From Gilliamella sp. wkB308 (GTDB lineage Bacteria; Pseudomonadota; Gammaproteobacteria; Enterobacterales; Orbaceae), in the NCBI RefSeq assembly GCF_001690185.1, contig NZ_LZGN01000034.1:223260-287259 (forward strand): a stretch of 64,000 nt of DNA. The letters run 5' to 3'. Under the pieces are notes generated by a model. It had not been told where the DNA came from and did not search any database. It was given only the letters and a program-made list of their open reading frames with translations. This document shows, piece by piece, positions 20,871-29,813 of this stretch; the first letter of the stretch is position 1; each line of letters begins with the position of its first letter. The translations under genes were made by a program, and so were the position numbers.

Positions 20871-21620
20871 TTAAAATTTATAAGAGACTCCCATATAAAG
20901 TGAGGTTACAGTGCTTTTGTTAACCATTGGGCTATCAGCTACATCACCGGTTAATTTGTCGACATGCATACCACCGAACAGATTAAGATGATCGGTTAAT
21001 GCATATTGTGCGCCTATTTCGATATAGGGTGTGAAAGATCCGTTAGCATGATAATAGCGTAAACCAGAACGAGAAGATTCTTTATGTGATATCCCATAGT
21101 AATAATTATTGTGCTTGTTATTTGCCCAGTTGATACCTATTGTTGGAACAATAATTAAATTACCTAGCATAAATGGTACGCTGTAATCGGCATTGACTAA
21201 AATGCTATTACTTTTATTTAGCATGTCTGCTCCAATGCTGCTTGAGAAACTGCCCCAATTGGTATCAATAGAGTATTCAATTTCTGCTAATAATGTTGCA
21301 TGACGGCTATCAAGCCGTTTTAATTGGCGATTATTTGAGTCGTGTGGTTTGAATTCATTATCAAGATAACGAGCACCAATAGATAAACTTTGATTATCGT
21401 TGTTAAAAATATACACACCAGCCGATAAATCATCAATAAAAAATGTATTATTATCGTAATCGATATGGGGAACTGGATAGTAACTGGAACGATAACCTTT
21501 GTAAGGTGAATTTGACCAACCCCCACCAACACCGATAAAAGTAGGATCTGCTAATGCGGTTTCACTCAATGCTAATGCAGATAACGCTAATATAGAAAGT
21601 ATGCAGTGTGATTTTTTCAT
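20871..21620 (-). CDS. MipA/OmpV-family outer membrane protein
   Basis: About 249 residues from the ATG at 21620, which begins the signal peptide MKKSHCILSILALSALALS; an upstream in-frame ATG at 21635 would add MDINP and is less likely because it delays the basic n-region. Cleavage is expected near ALA. The mature part is beta-strand rich, with GVGGGWSNSPYKGY near the start, NNTFFIDDLSAGVYIF, YYGISHKESS and a terminal aromatic (SYKF), all typical of the MipA/OmpV barrel. In enterics MipA scaffolds murein enzymes; other members are OmpV-like porins, and which applies cannot be decided. Confidence 0.75.
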   Translation of the reverse strand: MKKSHCILSILALSALALSETALADPTFIGVGGGWSNSPYKGYRSSYYPVPHIDYDNNTFFIDDLSAGVYIFNNDNQSLSIGARYLDNEFKPHDSNNRQLKRLDSRHATLLAEIEYSIDTNWGSFSSSIGADMLNKSNSILVNADYSVPFMLGNLIIVPTIGINWANNKHNNYYYGISHKESSRSGLRYYHANGSFTPYIEIGAQYALTDHLNLFGGMHVDKLTGDVADSPMVNKSTVTSLYMGVSYKF

Positions 21621-21791
21621 AGGGTTTATATCCATTTGGGTAACAATGCTATCCTCTAGCAGAAAATTATTTCGCTGAGTTTGATACTATCGTCACACAA
21701 TCTATACAGTAATTGTACATTGTAACAAACAATTTTCTTGAATAATAATGCCACATTTTATCGTGTTTGAATATGGATTAGTGAGATAATT

Positions 21792-23201
21792 ATGAGTAAA
21801 CCAACTTTAGAAATGATTAATAGTCGTCCTGACGATGCAACATTATTAGCTGATGAAGCTAAATATTGCTCATTTGGTGATACTGTTCATTATGTTGAAC
21901 CACCAAAGATTTTTGATGGTTGCGAAGGTAGCTACATGTATGATAAAGAAGGTAAAGCTTTCCTTGATTTACAAATGTGGTATTCAGCATGTAACTTTGG
22001 TTATGCCAATGAACGATTAAACAATGTACTTAAAAAGCAAATTGATACCTTACCACAATGTGCTAGCCAATATTTGCATCCTACCAAAATTGAATTAGCT
22101 AAAACCATTGCACAAGGTATGGAACAGCGTTTTGGTTACCAAGGACGAGTTCATTTTAACGTTGGTGGATCACAATGTATTGAAGATTCTTTAAAAGTAG
22201 TTCGTAATGCTACTGGTGGTAAGTCATTAATGTTTGCGTTCCAAGGTGGTTACCATGGTCGTACACTTGGTGCATCTTCAATTACTTCTAGTTATCGTTA
22301 CCGTCGTCGTTATGGTCATTTTGGTGATCGTGCTATGTTTGTTCCTTTCCCATATCCGTTCCGTCGTCCAAAAGGTATGACTGCAGAAGAGTATGGTGAA
22401 CACTTAGTTGCTGAGTTTGCACGTCTATTTGAAACAGAATATCACGGTGTATGGGATCCAAAAGTAGGACAAGCTGAATATGCTGCATTCTATGCAGAAC
22501 CGTTACAAGCAACAGGTGGTTATATTGTTCCGCCTCGTAACTACTTTAAAGGTTTGAAAAAAGTATTAGATCAATATGGTATTTTATTGGTTGTTGATGA
22601 AATCCAAATGGGCTTTTATCGTACAGGTAAACTTTGGTCAATTGAACATTTTGATGTTAAGCCTGATGTGGTTGTATTTGCTAAAGCGTTAACCAATGGT
22701 CTTAATCCACTAGGTGGTTTATGGGCACGTGAAGAGTTGATTAATCCTGAGGTGTTCCCTGTCGGCTCAACGCATTCAACGTTTGCTTCCAACCCATTAG
22801 GTACAGCAGTTGGTCTTGAAGTGTTAAAAATGACGTCAGAAACTGATTACGAAACCATGGTTATGGAAAGTGGTGCTTACTTCCTTGAAGGATTAAAAAC
22901 ACTTGAGAAGAAACATAAAGAGATTGGTGAAGTCGATGGTTTAGGTCTTGCACTTCGTGCCGAAATCTGTACCGAAGATGGTTTTACCGCTAACAAAGCG
23001 TTAGTAGATAAAATGGTGGATATCGGTATGTCAGGTGATCTTGATTGGAAAGGTAATAAAATGGGCTTGGTGCTTGATATCGGTGGTTATTATAAAAACG
23101 TGATCACTTTTGCTCCATCGCTACATATTACTCGTCAAGAGATTGATCAAGGTATCGAATTACTTGATCAGTTAATTACCCGAGCGAAAAAAGAACTTTA
23201 A
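21792..23201 (+). CDS. Class III PLP-dependent aminotransferase
   Basis: 469 residues with the fold-type I class III pattern: the phosphate-binding GGSQCIEDSLK region (about 125-135), YHGRTLGASS (154-163), VVDEIQMGFYRTGKL (268-281, D269 for the pyridine nitrogen), and the Schiff-base lysine in FAKALTNGLNPLGG (K298). Such enzymes move amino groups from amines or omega-amino acids such as ornithine, diaminobutyrate or GABA; the motif pattern does not single out a substrate. It heads a three-gene operon with an acyltransferase-like and an arginase-like protein and faces a convergent operon with SMR exporters, which suggests a biosynthetic role with a diamine or amino acid substrate. Confidence 0.88.
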   Translation: MSKPTLEMINSRPDDATLLADEAKYCSFGDTVHYVEPPKIFDGCEGSYMYDKEGKAFLDLQMWYSACNFGYANERLNNVLKKQIDTLPQCASQYLHPTKIELAKTIAQGMEQRFGYQGRVHFNVGGSQCIEDSLKVVRNATGGKSLMFAFQGGYHGRTLGASSITSSYRYRRRYGHFGDRAMFVPFPYPFRRPKGMTAEEYGEHLVAEFARLFETEYHGVWDPKVGQAEYAAFYAEPLQATGGYIVPPRNYFKGLKKVLDQYGILLVVDEIQMGFYRTGKLWSIEHFDVKPDVVVFAKALTNGLNPLGGLWAREELINPEVFPVGSTHSTFASNPLGTAVGLEVLKMTSETDYETMVMESGAYFLEGLKTLEKKHKEIGEVDGLGLALRAEICTEDGFTANKALVDKMVDIGMSGDLDWKGNKMGLVLDIGGYYKNVITFAPSLHITRQEIDQGIELLDQLITRAKKEL

Positions 23202-23219
23202 TTATTAAATTCTAACCTT

Positions 23220-23241
23220 CCCGTCAACTCATGTTGGCGGG
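23220..23241. other. Hairpin between aminotransferase and GNAT genes
   Basis: CCCGTCAAC and GTTGGCGGG pair (one G-T wobble) around a TCAT loop. It has no T run, so it is a weak terminator at best; it would bury the ATG at 23231 and may lower translation of the downstream gene. Confidence 0.55.
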
Positions 23242-23248
23242 ACTGCAC

Positions 23249-24325
23249 ATGATAGCCAATCGTTTAAATATATTTATGAAATACATCAATCAGCTAGAAC
23301 CTAATGAATTAGTCGATAATTTTTTGACTTATCCACCGCAAGATTTTTCGGCGTGGCTGAGTGAAAATGGTGTGCCTGCTTTTGCTGCAAAGTTTGATTT
23401 ATTAACTACTGCTGATGATGATTTTAAGCATAAGATCCAAAAACTCCCTTTTTTTAAAAATTGGCGACATTGGTTACAGCCGAAAACTTGTTTTATAGGA
23501 ACAACCGTTTCTGAATATGGTCTATTGACCGATCAAGTAGAAGCAGGACAGTTAGCGGATAACATTAAAACCGCATATACAAAAAAGTATCCTTTTGTTA
23601 TTGTCAAAGATTTGCCTTTATCTTCGCCGTTACTCAGTGAACAAGACAATCATTATTCAGACCAGCTTATTTCGGCATTAAAAACAAGAGGGTTTATTGA
23701 AGTTGAAGGACAAGCATTAGCTTGGCTACCAATTGATTTTAGTGATTTAAATGAAGTGTTTTCACGATTTTCTTCCAGCCGTCGCAAGAATTTTAGACGT
23801 AAATTAAAAGCTCGCGAAAAATTAGAGATTAAAGTTTTGCATAGTGGTGATGAATGCTTTTTTAATGATGAAGTGTTAGATCATTATTACCAACTTTACC
23901 TCAATGTTTATCAACAAAGCGAGGTTCATTTTGATCTACTGACTAAACCGTTTTTTATTCAATTGCTGCAAAGTAAATCTATCCAAGCACGCATTTTTAC
24001 CTATTATCATGATAATGAACTCATTGGCTACAATATCTGTTTTGTCGTAAATAATATGCTGGTCGATAAATATATTGGTTTGGTTTATCCTCAAGCTCGT
24101 GACCTTAATCTTTATTTTGTTAGTTGGTTTTTCAATCTGGAGTATGCCATTGAGCAAGGATTTAGTCACTATATTGCGGGTTGGACAGATCCTGAGGTTA
24201 AACGATCGTTAGGTGCGCAATTTACTTTAACCAAACATTTGGTTTACATCCGTAATCCATTATTAAGATTTATTTTAAGCAAATTGATTGGTCATTTTGA
24301 AAGTGACAAGGAGAAAATAGCATGA
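23249..24325 (+). CDS. FemAB/GNAT-like acyltransferase (BioF2-like)
   Basis: About 358 residues from the ATG at 23249, chosen because GGCGGG lies about eight bases upstream and the alternative ATG at 23231 is inside a hairpin; the ATG at 23276 (MKYINQ) is also possible. The C-terminal half (about 170-330) shows the GNAT/FemAB pattern: SSRRKNFRRKLKAREKL, then HYYQLYLNVYQQSEVHF, FTYYHDNELIGYNICF, and SHYIAGWTDPEVKRSLGAQ. Members of this group transfer acyl or aminoacyl groups to amines. It overlaps the next gene by four bases (ATGA), so the two products are probably made together. The substrate is unknown; the aminotransferase product is the obvious candidate by context. Confidence 0.75.
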   Translation: MIANRLNIFMKYINQLEPNELVDNFLTYPPQDFSAWLSENGVPAFAAKFDLLTTADDDFKHKIQKLPFFKNWRHWLQPKTCFIGTTVSEYGLLTDQVEAGQLADNIKTAYTKKYPFVIVKDLPLSSPLLSEQDNHYSDQLISALKTRGFIEVEGQALAWLPIDFSDLNEVFSRFSSSRRKNFRRKLKAREKLEIKVLHSGDECFFNDEVLDHYYQLYLNVYQQSEVHFDLLTKPFFIQLLQSKSIQARIFTYYHDNELIGYNICFVVNNMLVDKYIGLVYPQARDLNLYFVSWFFNLEYAIEQGFSHYIAGWTDPEVKRSLGAQFTLTKHLVYIRNPLLRFILSKLIGHFESDKEKIA

Positions 24326-25194
24326 CACATCCTATTATACTCAATTTCGATCAGAGTGTAGGCGAGATTAATAATGCTAAAATAATTGATGTAACCCAGT
24401 GGCAAGATACAATTCGCTTTGGTTGCTCTGAAAAAAAATTCTGTCAATTTAAAGCAGAATTACAACAATCCTTACCTGAACATTATGGTACAGTCTTAAT
24501 GGGAAGTGGTGATTATCACCATATTTCATTACTGCTTATTGAACGGTTGGCTAAACAGTATTCAGCCGAAAATCCAATCCAAGTGATTGTATTTGACAAT
24601 CATCCTGACAATATGCGCTATTTATTTGGTATTCATTGTGGTTCATGGGTTAGCTATGTGGCAAGTTTACCTTTTGTGAGCCATGTTCATGTGTTAGGTA
24701 TTACATCTCATGATATTGGACTTTCCCATTTTTGGGAAAATAGATGGAAACCACTTTTTCAGAAAAAACTGACGTATTGGAGTTTAGATGTCAATGTATC
24801 GTGGGCCAATAAAATAGGTTTGGGGCAAGCTTTTCGCCATTTTTCTACTCCAGATGATCTGATTGCTAATTTCTTATCCGAACAATACCATAGCGCCGAA
24901 CCTGTGTATTTATCGATAGATAAAGATGTATTAAGTGAAAAGGTCATTCACACTAATTGGGATCAAGGTCAATTACAAACTTATCATCTGCTTGATACCA
25001 TTACTTCGTTAAAGCAACGTATTGTGGCAAGTGATATCACTGGTGAATTGTCAATATGGCAACCCTCTAATTGGTTCAAACGGTTGCTGAGTTCATTAGA
25101 TAAACAACCCGCTATTGATGCAGATAACTTACTTAATTGGCAACAAGCACAACATCAGCTTAATTTAACATTATTAAAAGCTTTATCAGTATAA
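24322..25194 (+). CDS. Arginase/agmatinase-fold (ureohydrolase-like) protein
   Basis: 290 residues. The dimetal ligand motifs of the ureohydrolase superfamily are present in divergent form: GSGDYHH (61-67) for GGDH, DNHPD (92-96) for DAHxD, and SIDKD (198-202) for SxDxD. A further HxD-like site is unclear. It therefore probably binds two metals and hydrolyses a C-N bond, releasing urea or an amine from a guanidino or amide compound, but it is far from standard SpeB or RocF and the substrate is open. AAGGAG lies before the ATG, which overlaps the previous stop by four bases. Together with an aminotransferase this points to arginine- or polyamine-related chemistry. Confidence 0.75.
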   Translation: MTHPIILNFDQSVGEINNAKIIDVTQWQDTIRFGCSEKKFCQFKAELQQSLPEHYGTVLMGSGDYHHISLLLIERLAKQYSAENPIQVIVFDNHPDNMRYLFGIHCGSWVSYVASLPFVSHVHVLGITSHDIGLSHFWENRWKPLFQKKLTYWSLDVNVSWANKIGLGQAFRHFSTPDDLIANFLSEQYHSAEPVYLSIDKDVLSEKVIHTNWDQGQLQTYHLLDTITSLKQRIVASDITGELSIWQPSNWFKRLLSSLDKQPAIDADNLLNWQQAQHQLNLTLLKALSV

Positions 25195-25209
25195 CGACAA
25201 GTTTAGAAG

Positions 25210-25241
25210 CTGTAGCTGATTATTTAAGAAATCAACTACAG
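25210..25241. terminator. Possible bidirectional terminator at the convergent junction
   Basis: A 12-base stem with one mismatch (CTGTAG...TGATT against AATCA...CTACAG) between the two convergent operons. The T run is short, so the call is tentative. Confidence 0.5.
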
Positions 25242-25254
25242 TTTGAATTAACTT

Positions 25255-25653
25255 TTATTGATGATTATCAGCGTTTTGCTTAGCCAATTGGCTTTCCGCT
25301 AAAGCCAAAAACAAGATACCTGATACAATAAGAATGGTGCCAATTAACTTATATAATGTGATTGGTTCATGAAACAGCCATATCGAAGCTATCATGACCG
25401 TGACAACTTCAAAGTGAGAGGCAGCAAAAGCCGGCCCAACTGGGGCTTTTTTTAATAAAGTCATCCAAGTAAAAAAGGTTAAAATATAACCAGCGATAGA
25501 GATGTATATCCATGGATTAGTAAATACCCTGACTAACCAATCAACACTCATTGCTAGTGGTTCGGCATGGATCGCAGTTAATTTAAAGCTACATTGTGCA
25601 ATAGTATCGAAAAAAAGTAATACCGTAAAACCGATTAAGTAGAATCTAGCCAT
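25255..25653 (-). CDS. Small EamA/SMR-type membrane transporter, subunit 1
   Basis: 132 residues with four membrane helices (about 3-20, 40-62, 70-92 and 98-118), the size and topology of small multidrug resistance or half-EamA proteins. The third helix carries AFAASHFEVVTVMIASIWLFHEP and the fourth KLIGTILIVSGILFL, both typical of this fold. It follows a second such gene with one base between stop and start, a layout seen for heteromeric pairs such as MdtIJ, which exports spermidine. Export of the locus product is the likely role. Confidence 0.82.
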   Translation of the reverse strand: MARFYLIGFTVLLFFDTIAQCSFKLTAIHAEPLAMSVDWLVRVFTNPWIYISIAGYILTFFTWMTLLKKAPVGPAFAASHFEVVTVMIASIWLFHEPITLYKLIGTILIVSGILFLALAESQLAKQNADNHQ

Positions 25654-25654
25654 A

Positions 25655-26011
25655 TTAAGACATCCCTACAAAAATTACACCAGCAGTGATAAGTAACATA
25701 CCAATGAGTCGGTAAACCGTTAATAGTTCTTTGAAAAGCACTCGACCAACTAACATAATAGTGATGATATTAAATGATGCCAGCAACACTCCTTGAGAAA
25801 GCGGAACCAATGTTAAAAATGCTAACCATAACAAAAATTCTGCAACGTAAGAAATTATACCAATCCAGATCCAATGGTTTTTAGCCAAATCAACCCAGTA
25901 ATACCAACCGTCACGATTATTAGGGGCGGTTGCAGCGTATTTAAAAGCAACTTGCCCTAATGTATCAAAACAGATATTACTAACCCAAAGTATAATCACT
26001 AATAGTGACAT
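25655..26011 (-). CDS. Small EamA/SMR-type membrane transporter, subunit 2
   Basis: 118 residues, four membrane helices, with WVSNICFDTLGQVAFKYAA at the N terminus, PLSQGVLLASFNIITIMLVG in the third helix and YRLIGMLLITAGVIFV at the end. It resembles the downstream subunit but is clearly distinct, which fits antiparallel heterodimers. The start overlaps the upstream hydrolase stop by one base. The tight coupling ties the exporter to the enzymes of this operon. Confidence 0.82.
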   Translation of the reverse strand: MSLLVIILWVSNICFDTLGQVAFKYAATAPNNRDGWYYWVDLAKNHWIWIGIISYVAEFLLWLAFLTLVPLSQGVLLASFNIITIMLVGRVLFKELLTVYRLIGMLLITAGVIFVGMS

Positions 26012-26844
26012 TATGTATTGGTTCCTTCTGCTATGTCATTGAAAAATGATGCGCACTCTTTAATGACTTCACGACGTTGACTATCAATTGTAATTAAATG
26101 ATAACTATCATTAAGTACCACTAATTTTTTTGATCCTGAAACGTGTTTTTCAACTAATTTGGCGTTGGTTTCAATATTAGCTATGTCATCATGACCGGAA
26201 TGCATAATCAAACACGGTGAAGTCACCTTAGGTAGTGCTTGGCGAACGTTTTTAGCTAACAATTGCATTTCGGCCAGTGCAGGAAAAGGATTTCCAGCAA
26301 GTCCGGCAGATGCCGCATCACCACTCAGCATACTTTCCGATACAACGGCTCGAATCCGCTCATCTTTGAGCCCATAAGGTGGCTTTTCGATGAAAGAAAC
26401 CTTTTGAAAAAGCCCCAGTTTTTTCAAATAAACCAGTAAGAAAAAGAATTTTTTAGCCCAAAATGGCATACTCCAACCATCATAATAAAAAGTTGGTGCT
26501 AATACACCTACACCTTTAATTTGTTCTGGCCTATCTGATGCAAGTTTAAGCGCAAGGAGTGCGCCCATGGATAAACCTGCAACAAAAACATTATCAACAT
26601 GTTTTGCTAAAAAATCAGCACCGTCTTTTACACTTTGATACCAATCTTGCCAGGTAGTTTTACAAAGATCTTCTTCAGTACCACAGTGACCCGCTAATTG
26701 TATAGCATATACGGTAAATCCAGCTTTATGTAAACCATTAGCTAAAATACGCATTTCGTTGGGTGTACCCGTTAAGCCATGTATCAAAAGTACACCATTT
26801 TTGTTACCCGGTAAAAAATAAGATAAATCTTCAATTGTACTCAT
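26011..26844 (-). CDS. Alpha/beta hydrolase, carboxylesterase type
   Basis: 277 residues. The oxyanion motif is LIHGLTGTPNEM (20-31), the nucleophile elbow GLSMG (S92), the acid is D219 or D220 in SGHDD, and the base is H249 in NDSYHLITID, a complete catalytic triad. The pattern is closest to the small carboxylesterase/lipase group (Est30-like). No signal peptide, so it is cytoplasmic. It lies 12 bases after the phosphatase gene. It might release or transfer an acyl group on the locus product; hydrolysis of an ester is certain only at family level. Confidence 0.85.
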   Translation of the reverse strand: MSTIEDLSYFLPGNKNGVLLIHGLTGTPNEMRILANGLHKAGFTVYAIQLAGHCGTEEDLCKTTWQDWYQSVKDGADFLAKHVDNVFVAGLSMGALLALKLASDRPEQIKGVGVLAPTFYYDGWSMPFWAKKFFFLLVYLKKLGLFQKVSFIEKPPYGLKDERIRAVVSESMLSGDAASAGLAGNPFPALAEMQLLAKNVRQALPKVTSPCLIMHSGHDDIANIETNAKLVEKHVSGSKKLVVLNDSYHLITIDSQRREVIKECASFFNDIAEGTNT

Positions 26845-26856
26845 TATTATTCCTAA

Positions 26857-27585
26857 TTATTTTACCATCATGACAGGGATAAGAGCATCTTGAGTCTTTT
26901 TCAGCGCTGTCGTGACATCGGCAAAACGTTGAATAGCACAGTGTTCAATCTTGTTGGTTTCACAATATTGAATCAATTTGTCTTTTGCAAATACAAAATC
27001 CACATTATGAGATACACAATAATCGGATGTGCCATCACCTACATACAGTATCTGTGGAAAGAATTGTTGTTTTTTAACATGATTACATTTGCAATTTCCA
27101 CTTTGTTTAATACAGTTTTTATTCGCATAAGGAAATTCAAGACGCCAACTACGCCCATTATCATGCATTAATTTATTGGCATATATCGGGATATGCGTAA
27201 TACCGTGTCGTTTTAAAACAAATTGAATGGCGTAATCTAACCCATCACTCACAATATGAACAGGGATATTATTCTGCTCAGTATAATCAATGAATGATTT
27301 AAACGTTGAATCAATTTCGATTTGTGATAAAACGTGATTGAGTTCATCCAAACTGGCATCCATTAAGGCAATTTGTTTACTCATGCACTCTTGGGAGCCA
27401 ATTTTACCGTTAACCCATAACTCTTCAAGCTCATCACAACCATCTTGACCAAAATGACTCAGTAATGTATCGGTCACATCTTTGACACTTATAGTGCCAT
27501 CGAAGTCACACAAGACAATAGGAGTTTGATGTTGTGTATAAGATGGTGTATATAGATGACTGGTAATTGATGAAAAAGTATTCAT
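26857..27585 (-). CDS. HAD-IB phosphatase, MtnX/SerB-like
   Basis: 242 residues. HAD motif I is LCDFDGT (nucleophile D27, acid D29), motif II HIVSDG, and motif IV YVGDGTSD, so the active site is complete. The all-helical cap between motifs I and II is the C1 type of the HAD-IB subfamily (SerB, MtnX, PHOSPHO1). A cysteine cluster (CIKQSGNCKCNH) between motifs II and IV might bind metal. The substrate is not predictable; methionine salvage genes are absent, so a true MtnX role is unlikely. It is the first gene of the leftward four-gene operon. Confidence 0.82.
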   Translation of the reverse strand: MNTFSSITSHLYTPSYTQHQTPIVLCDFDGTISVKDVTDTLLSHFGQDGCDELEELWVNGKIGSQECMSKQIALMDASLDELNHVLSQIEIDSTFKSFIDYTEQNNIPVHIVSDGLDYAIQFVLKRHGITHIPIYANKLMHDNGRSWRLEFPYANKNCIKQSGNCKCNHVKKQQFFPQILYVGDGTSDYCVSHNVDFVFAKDKLIQYCETNKIEHCAIQRFADVTTALKKTQDALIPVMMVK

Positions 27586-27673
27586 ATTTGAAATAAAAAT
27601 AGTCTATTTATATATATTGGCGCAAATTTTCTCACAGAGTGACTTCGAACATTGTAGGCTCTTTGTATATATT

Positions 27674-27703
27674 TTGTAACGAAGTTAAAATTGTCTGTAT
27701 AAT
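27674..27703 (+). promoter_or_regulatory. Candidate sigma-70 promoter of rstAB
   Basis: TATAAT at 27698-27703 with a weak -35 (TTGTAA at 27674-27679) and an 18-base spacer, 41 bases before the rstA start. Confidence 0.4.
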
Positions 27704-27744
27704 AAGGATTCTTTTAGCACAAGTTACGGTAATGAGAACCTAAG

Positions 27745-28473
27745 ATGAGTGAACGTATTTTAATCATTGAAGATGATCAAAGGTTAGCTAATTTAATAAA
27801 AGTTTATCTGGTTCGCCAGGGATATCTTGTTGATTGGCATAATAGTGGTGAAGGTGCAGAAGAAAAAATTCAAGAAATAAATCCCGATTTGGTTATTTTA
27901 GATGTGATGCTTCCTGAAAAGTCCGGTTTTGATATCTGCCGAGATATACGGACATGGTTTACAAACTATATTCTTATCATGACGGCGAGTGAAGATAATA
28001 TTGACGAAATTGTGGGTTTGGAATTGGGAGCAGATGATTATCTGGCAAAACCAGTCGAGCCAAGGTTATTATTGGCACGAATTCGAGCTTTATTAAGACG
28101 AAAGCAAATCGAATCCGATAAAGAAGTAAATAAAGATCCCGTCACGGCAACGAATAATAAAACATTGATTTTTGATAATCTGATTATCGATGATGAAAAT
28201 CGAAAAGTATTACTCGAAGGTCAAGAAATAGATCTTACTACAGCAGAGTTCGATCTTCTTTGGTTGTTGGCGAATAATGCAGGTAAAATTTTATCTCGTG
28301 ATGATATTTTTTCTCAAGTTCGTGGTATAGATTTTGATGGAACAGATCGTTCTATCGATGCTCGTATTTCTCGATTACGACGCAAGTTACTTGATGATCC
28401 TGATAACCCTTCACGTATTAAAACGGTTCGAGGGAAAGGTTATCTATTTATGAGAGAAGGGGATAATCATTGA
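27745..28473 (+). CDS. rstA: OmpR-family response regulator, RstA-like
   Basis: 242 residues. The receiver domain (1-120) carries the acidic pair EDD, the phospho-acceptor in LVILDVMLPEKSG and the conserved K in LAKPV. The C-terminal winged helix includes LTTAEFDLLWLLA, RGIDFDGTDRSIDARISRLRRKL and RIKTVRGKGYLF, which matches RstA more closely than other OmpR members. It overlaps the sensor kinase gene by four bases. In enterics RstAB responds to PhoPQ and acid; no PhoP box is evident here. Confidence 0.88.
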   Translation: MSERILIIEDDQRLANLIKVYLVRQGYLVDWHNSGEGAEEKIQEINPDLVILDVMLPEKSGFDICRDIRTWFTNYILIMTASEDNIDEIVGLELGADDYLAKPVEPRLLLARIRALLRRKQIESDKEVNKDPVTATNNKTLIFDNLIIDDENRKVLLEGQEIDLTTAEFDLLWLLANNAGKILSRDDIFSQVRGIDFDGTDRSIDARISRLRRKLLDDPDNPSRIKTVRGKGYLFMREGDNH

Positions 28474-29813
28474 GACAATTATTAGCAAAACCGCTGTTTT
28501 TTAATCGTCGGATTATTTTTTATCTTGTTATCTTACTTTCGTTACAATGTATTATTGCCTATGGTGCATTACTCGTCTTTGATTCTTTGCCTTCTTCATT
28601 AACGGATATTCCTGATGACCACATTGTCTTTCGTGAATCACAACGAGGTACGGTTAATCTGATTCGAATGCAGATTAATGAGAATAAAGATCGCCCTTTA
28701 CAAGAAGTGGTTGATGAACTGCAACCCTATTTTGGGTATCCGATTGAAGTTTTACCGAGTCATACTTCGTTACCCCATTCCATCAATAAAGAGCTAGCAG
28801 AACTTGGATTTGCCTATGATGGTGATAAAGAAGTGGTCTATATTGATTTAAAAGAGGGACATCTTCTTCAGTTAGGCCCGATTATGATGCGGGATATTCT
28901 AGAATCAAACACGATGTCTTTAAGTGTTTTTCTCGTTATTTGGGCGCTTTTTAGTGCAATTGTCTTTTTTATTCTAATCTATTTTGCGTTTAGTGCTGTT
29001 TGGAAGGATTTGGTTAGTATCAGACAGACTGCTGAACAGCTTGGTCAAGGAAACCTTAAAGCGCGCACTGAAAATGTTAAAGGCTGGTTATTTAAACCGT
29101 TAGCAAATGTGTTAAATAATATGGGAACACACATTGAGCATTTAGTTAGCACCAATCAGACCATTTCACATGCAATGGCGCATGAACTTCGTACGCCATT
29201 GGCTCGTATGCGATTTGAGCTCAGTATGCTTGAAGAATGTGATGATGAACAAGAAAAGTTATTGCTGCAAAAAGGAATGAGCGATGATATTAATGAACTT
29301 GAAACGCTTATTAATGCCAGTTTAAGTTATTTTAAAATGCAGCAAAGTAATATTGAGTTAAATTTAACGTCGGTATCACTTAAACAGTGGGCTGAAAAGG
29401 TTTGTCAGTCACTTGAATTATTCAAACCTAAAGGATTTGAATTAGTTTGCCACAGTCAAGACGTAAAAGCGCTTATTGATACTAATCTGGTTGAAACCAT
29501 TGTTAAGAATTTATTACTTAATGCGTTCAAATATGCAACGCATAAAGCGGTATTAAATCTTACGAAACAGGATAATCGGGTAATTATAGAGATTGATGAT
29601 GATGGTCCCGGTATCCCGTTTGATGCACGTGAAAAAATTTTTATGCCCTTTGCAAGGCTTGATACCAGTCGAACCCGATCAACAGGTGGATATGGTCTTG
29701 GATTAGCTTATGTAAAATTAATGGCAGAGTTTCATAATGGTAAAGCATTTGTTGTCACTAGCCCGTTAGGCGGTGCAAGATTTGTTGTTTCAATAAAGTC
29801 TGGTGAAGAATAA
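28470..29813 (+). CDS. rstB: Sensor histidine kinase, RstB-like
   Basis: 447 residues. The start is a TTG (28470-28472) overlapping the rstA stop, supported by AAGGGG eight bases upstream. Two membrane helices (about 13-35 and 148-172) flank a periplasmic sensor domain; a HAMP domain follows, then the H-box HAMAHELRTPLARMR, N-box LLLNAFKYA, and G-boxes DDGPGIPFD and STGGYGLGLAYV. The C-terminal STGGYGLGLAY and LGGARFVVS are close to RstB. It partners the regulator encoded just upstream. Confidence 0.88.
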   Translation: MRQLLAKPLFFNRRIIFYLVILLSLQCIIAYGALLVFDSLPSSLTDIPDDHIVFRESQRGTVNLIRMQINENKDRPLQEVVDELQPYFGYPIEVLPSHTSLPHSINKELAELGFAYDGDKEVVYIDLKEGHLLQLGPIMMRDILESNTMSLSVFLVIWALFSAIVFFILIYFAFSAVWKDLVSIRQTAEQLGQGNLKARTENVKGWLFKPLANVLNNMGTHIEHLVSTNQTISHAMAHELRTPLARMRFELSMLEECDDEQEKLLLQKGMSDDINELETLINASLSYFKMQQSNIELNLTSVSLKQWAEKVCQSLELFKPKGFELVCHSQDVKALIDTNLVETIVKNLLLNAFKYATHKAVLNLTKQDNRVIIEIDDDGPGIPFDAREKIFMPFARLDTSRTRSTGGYGLGLAYVKLMAEFHNGKAFVVTSPLGGARFVVSIKSGEE

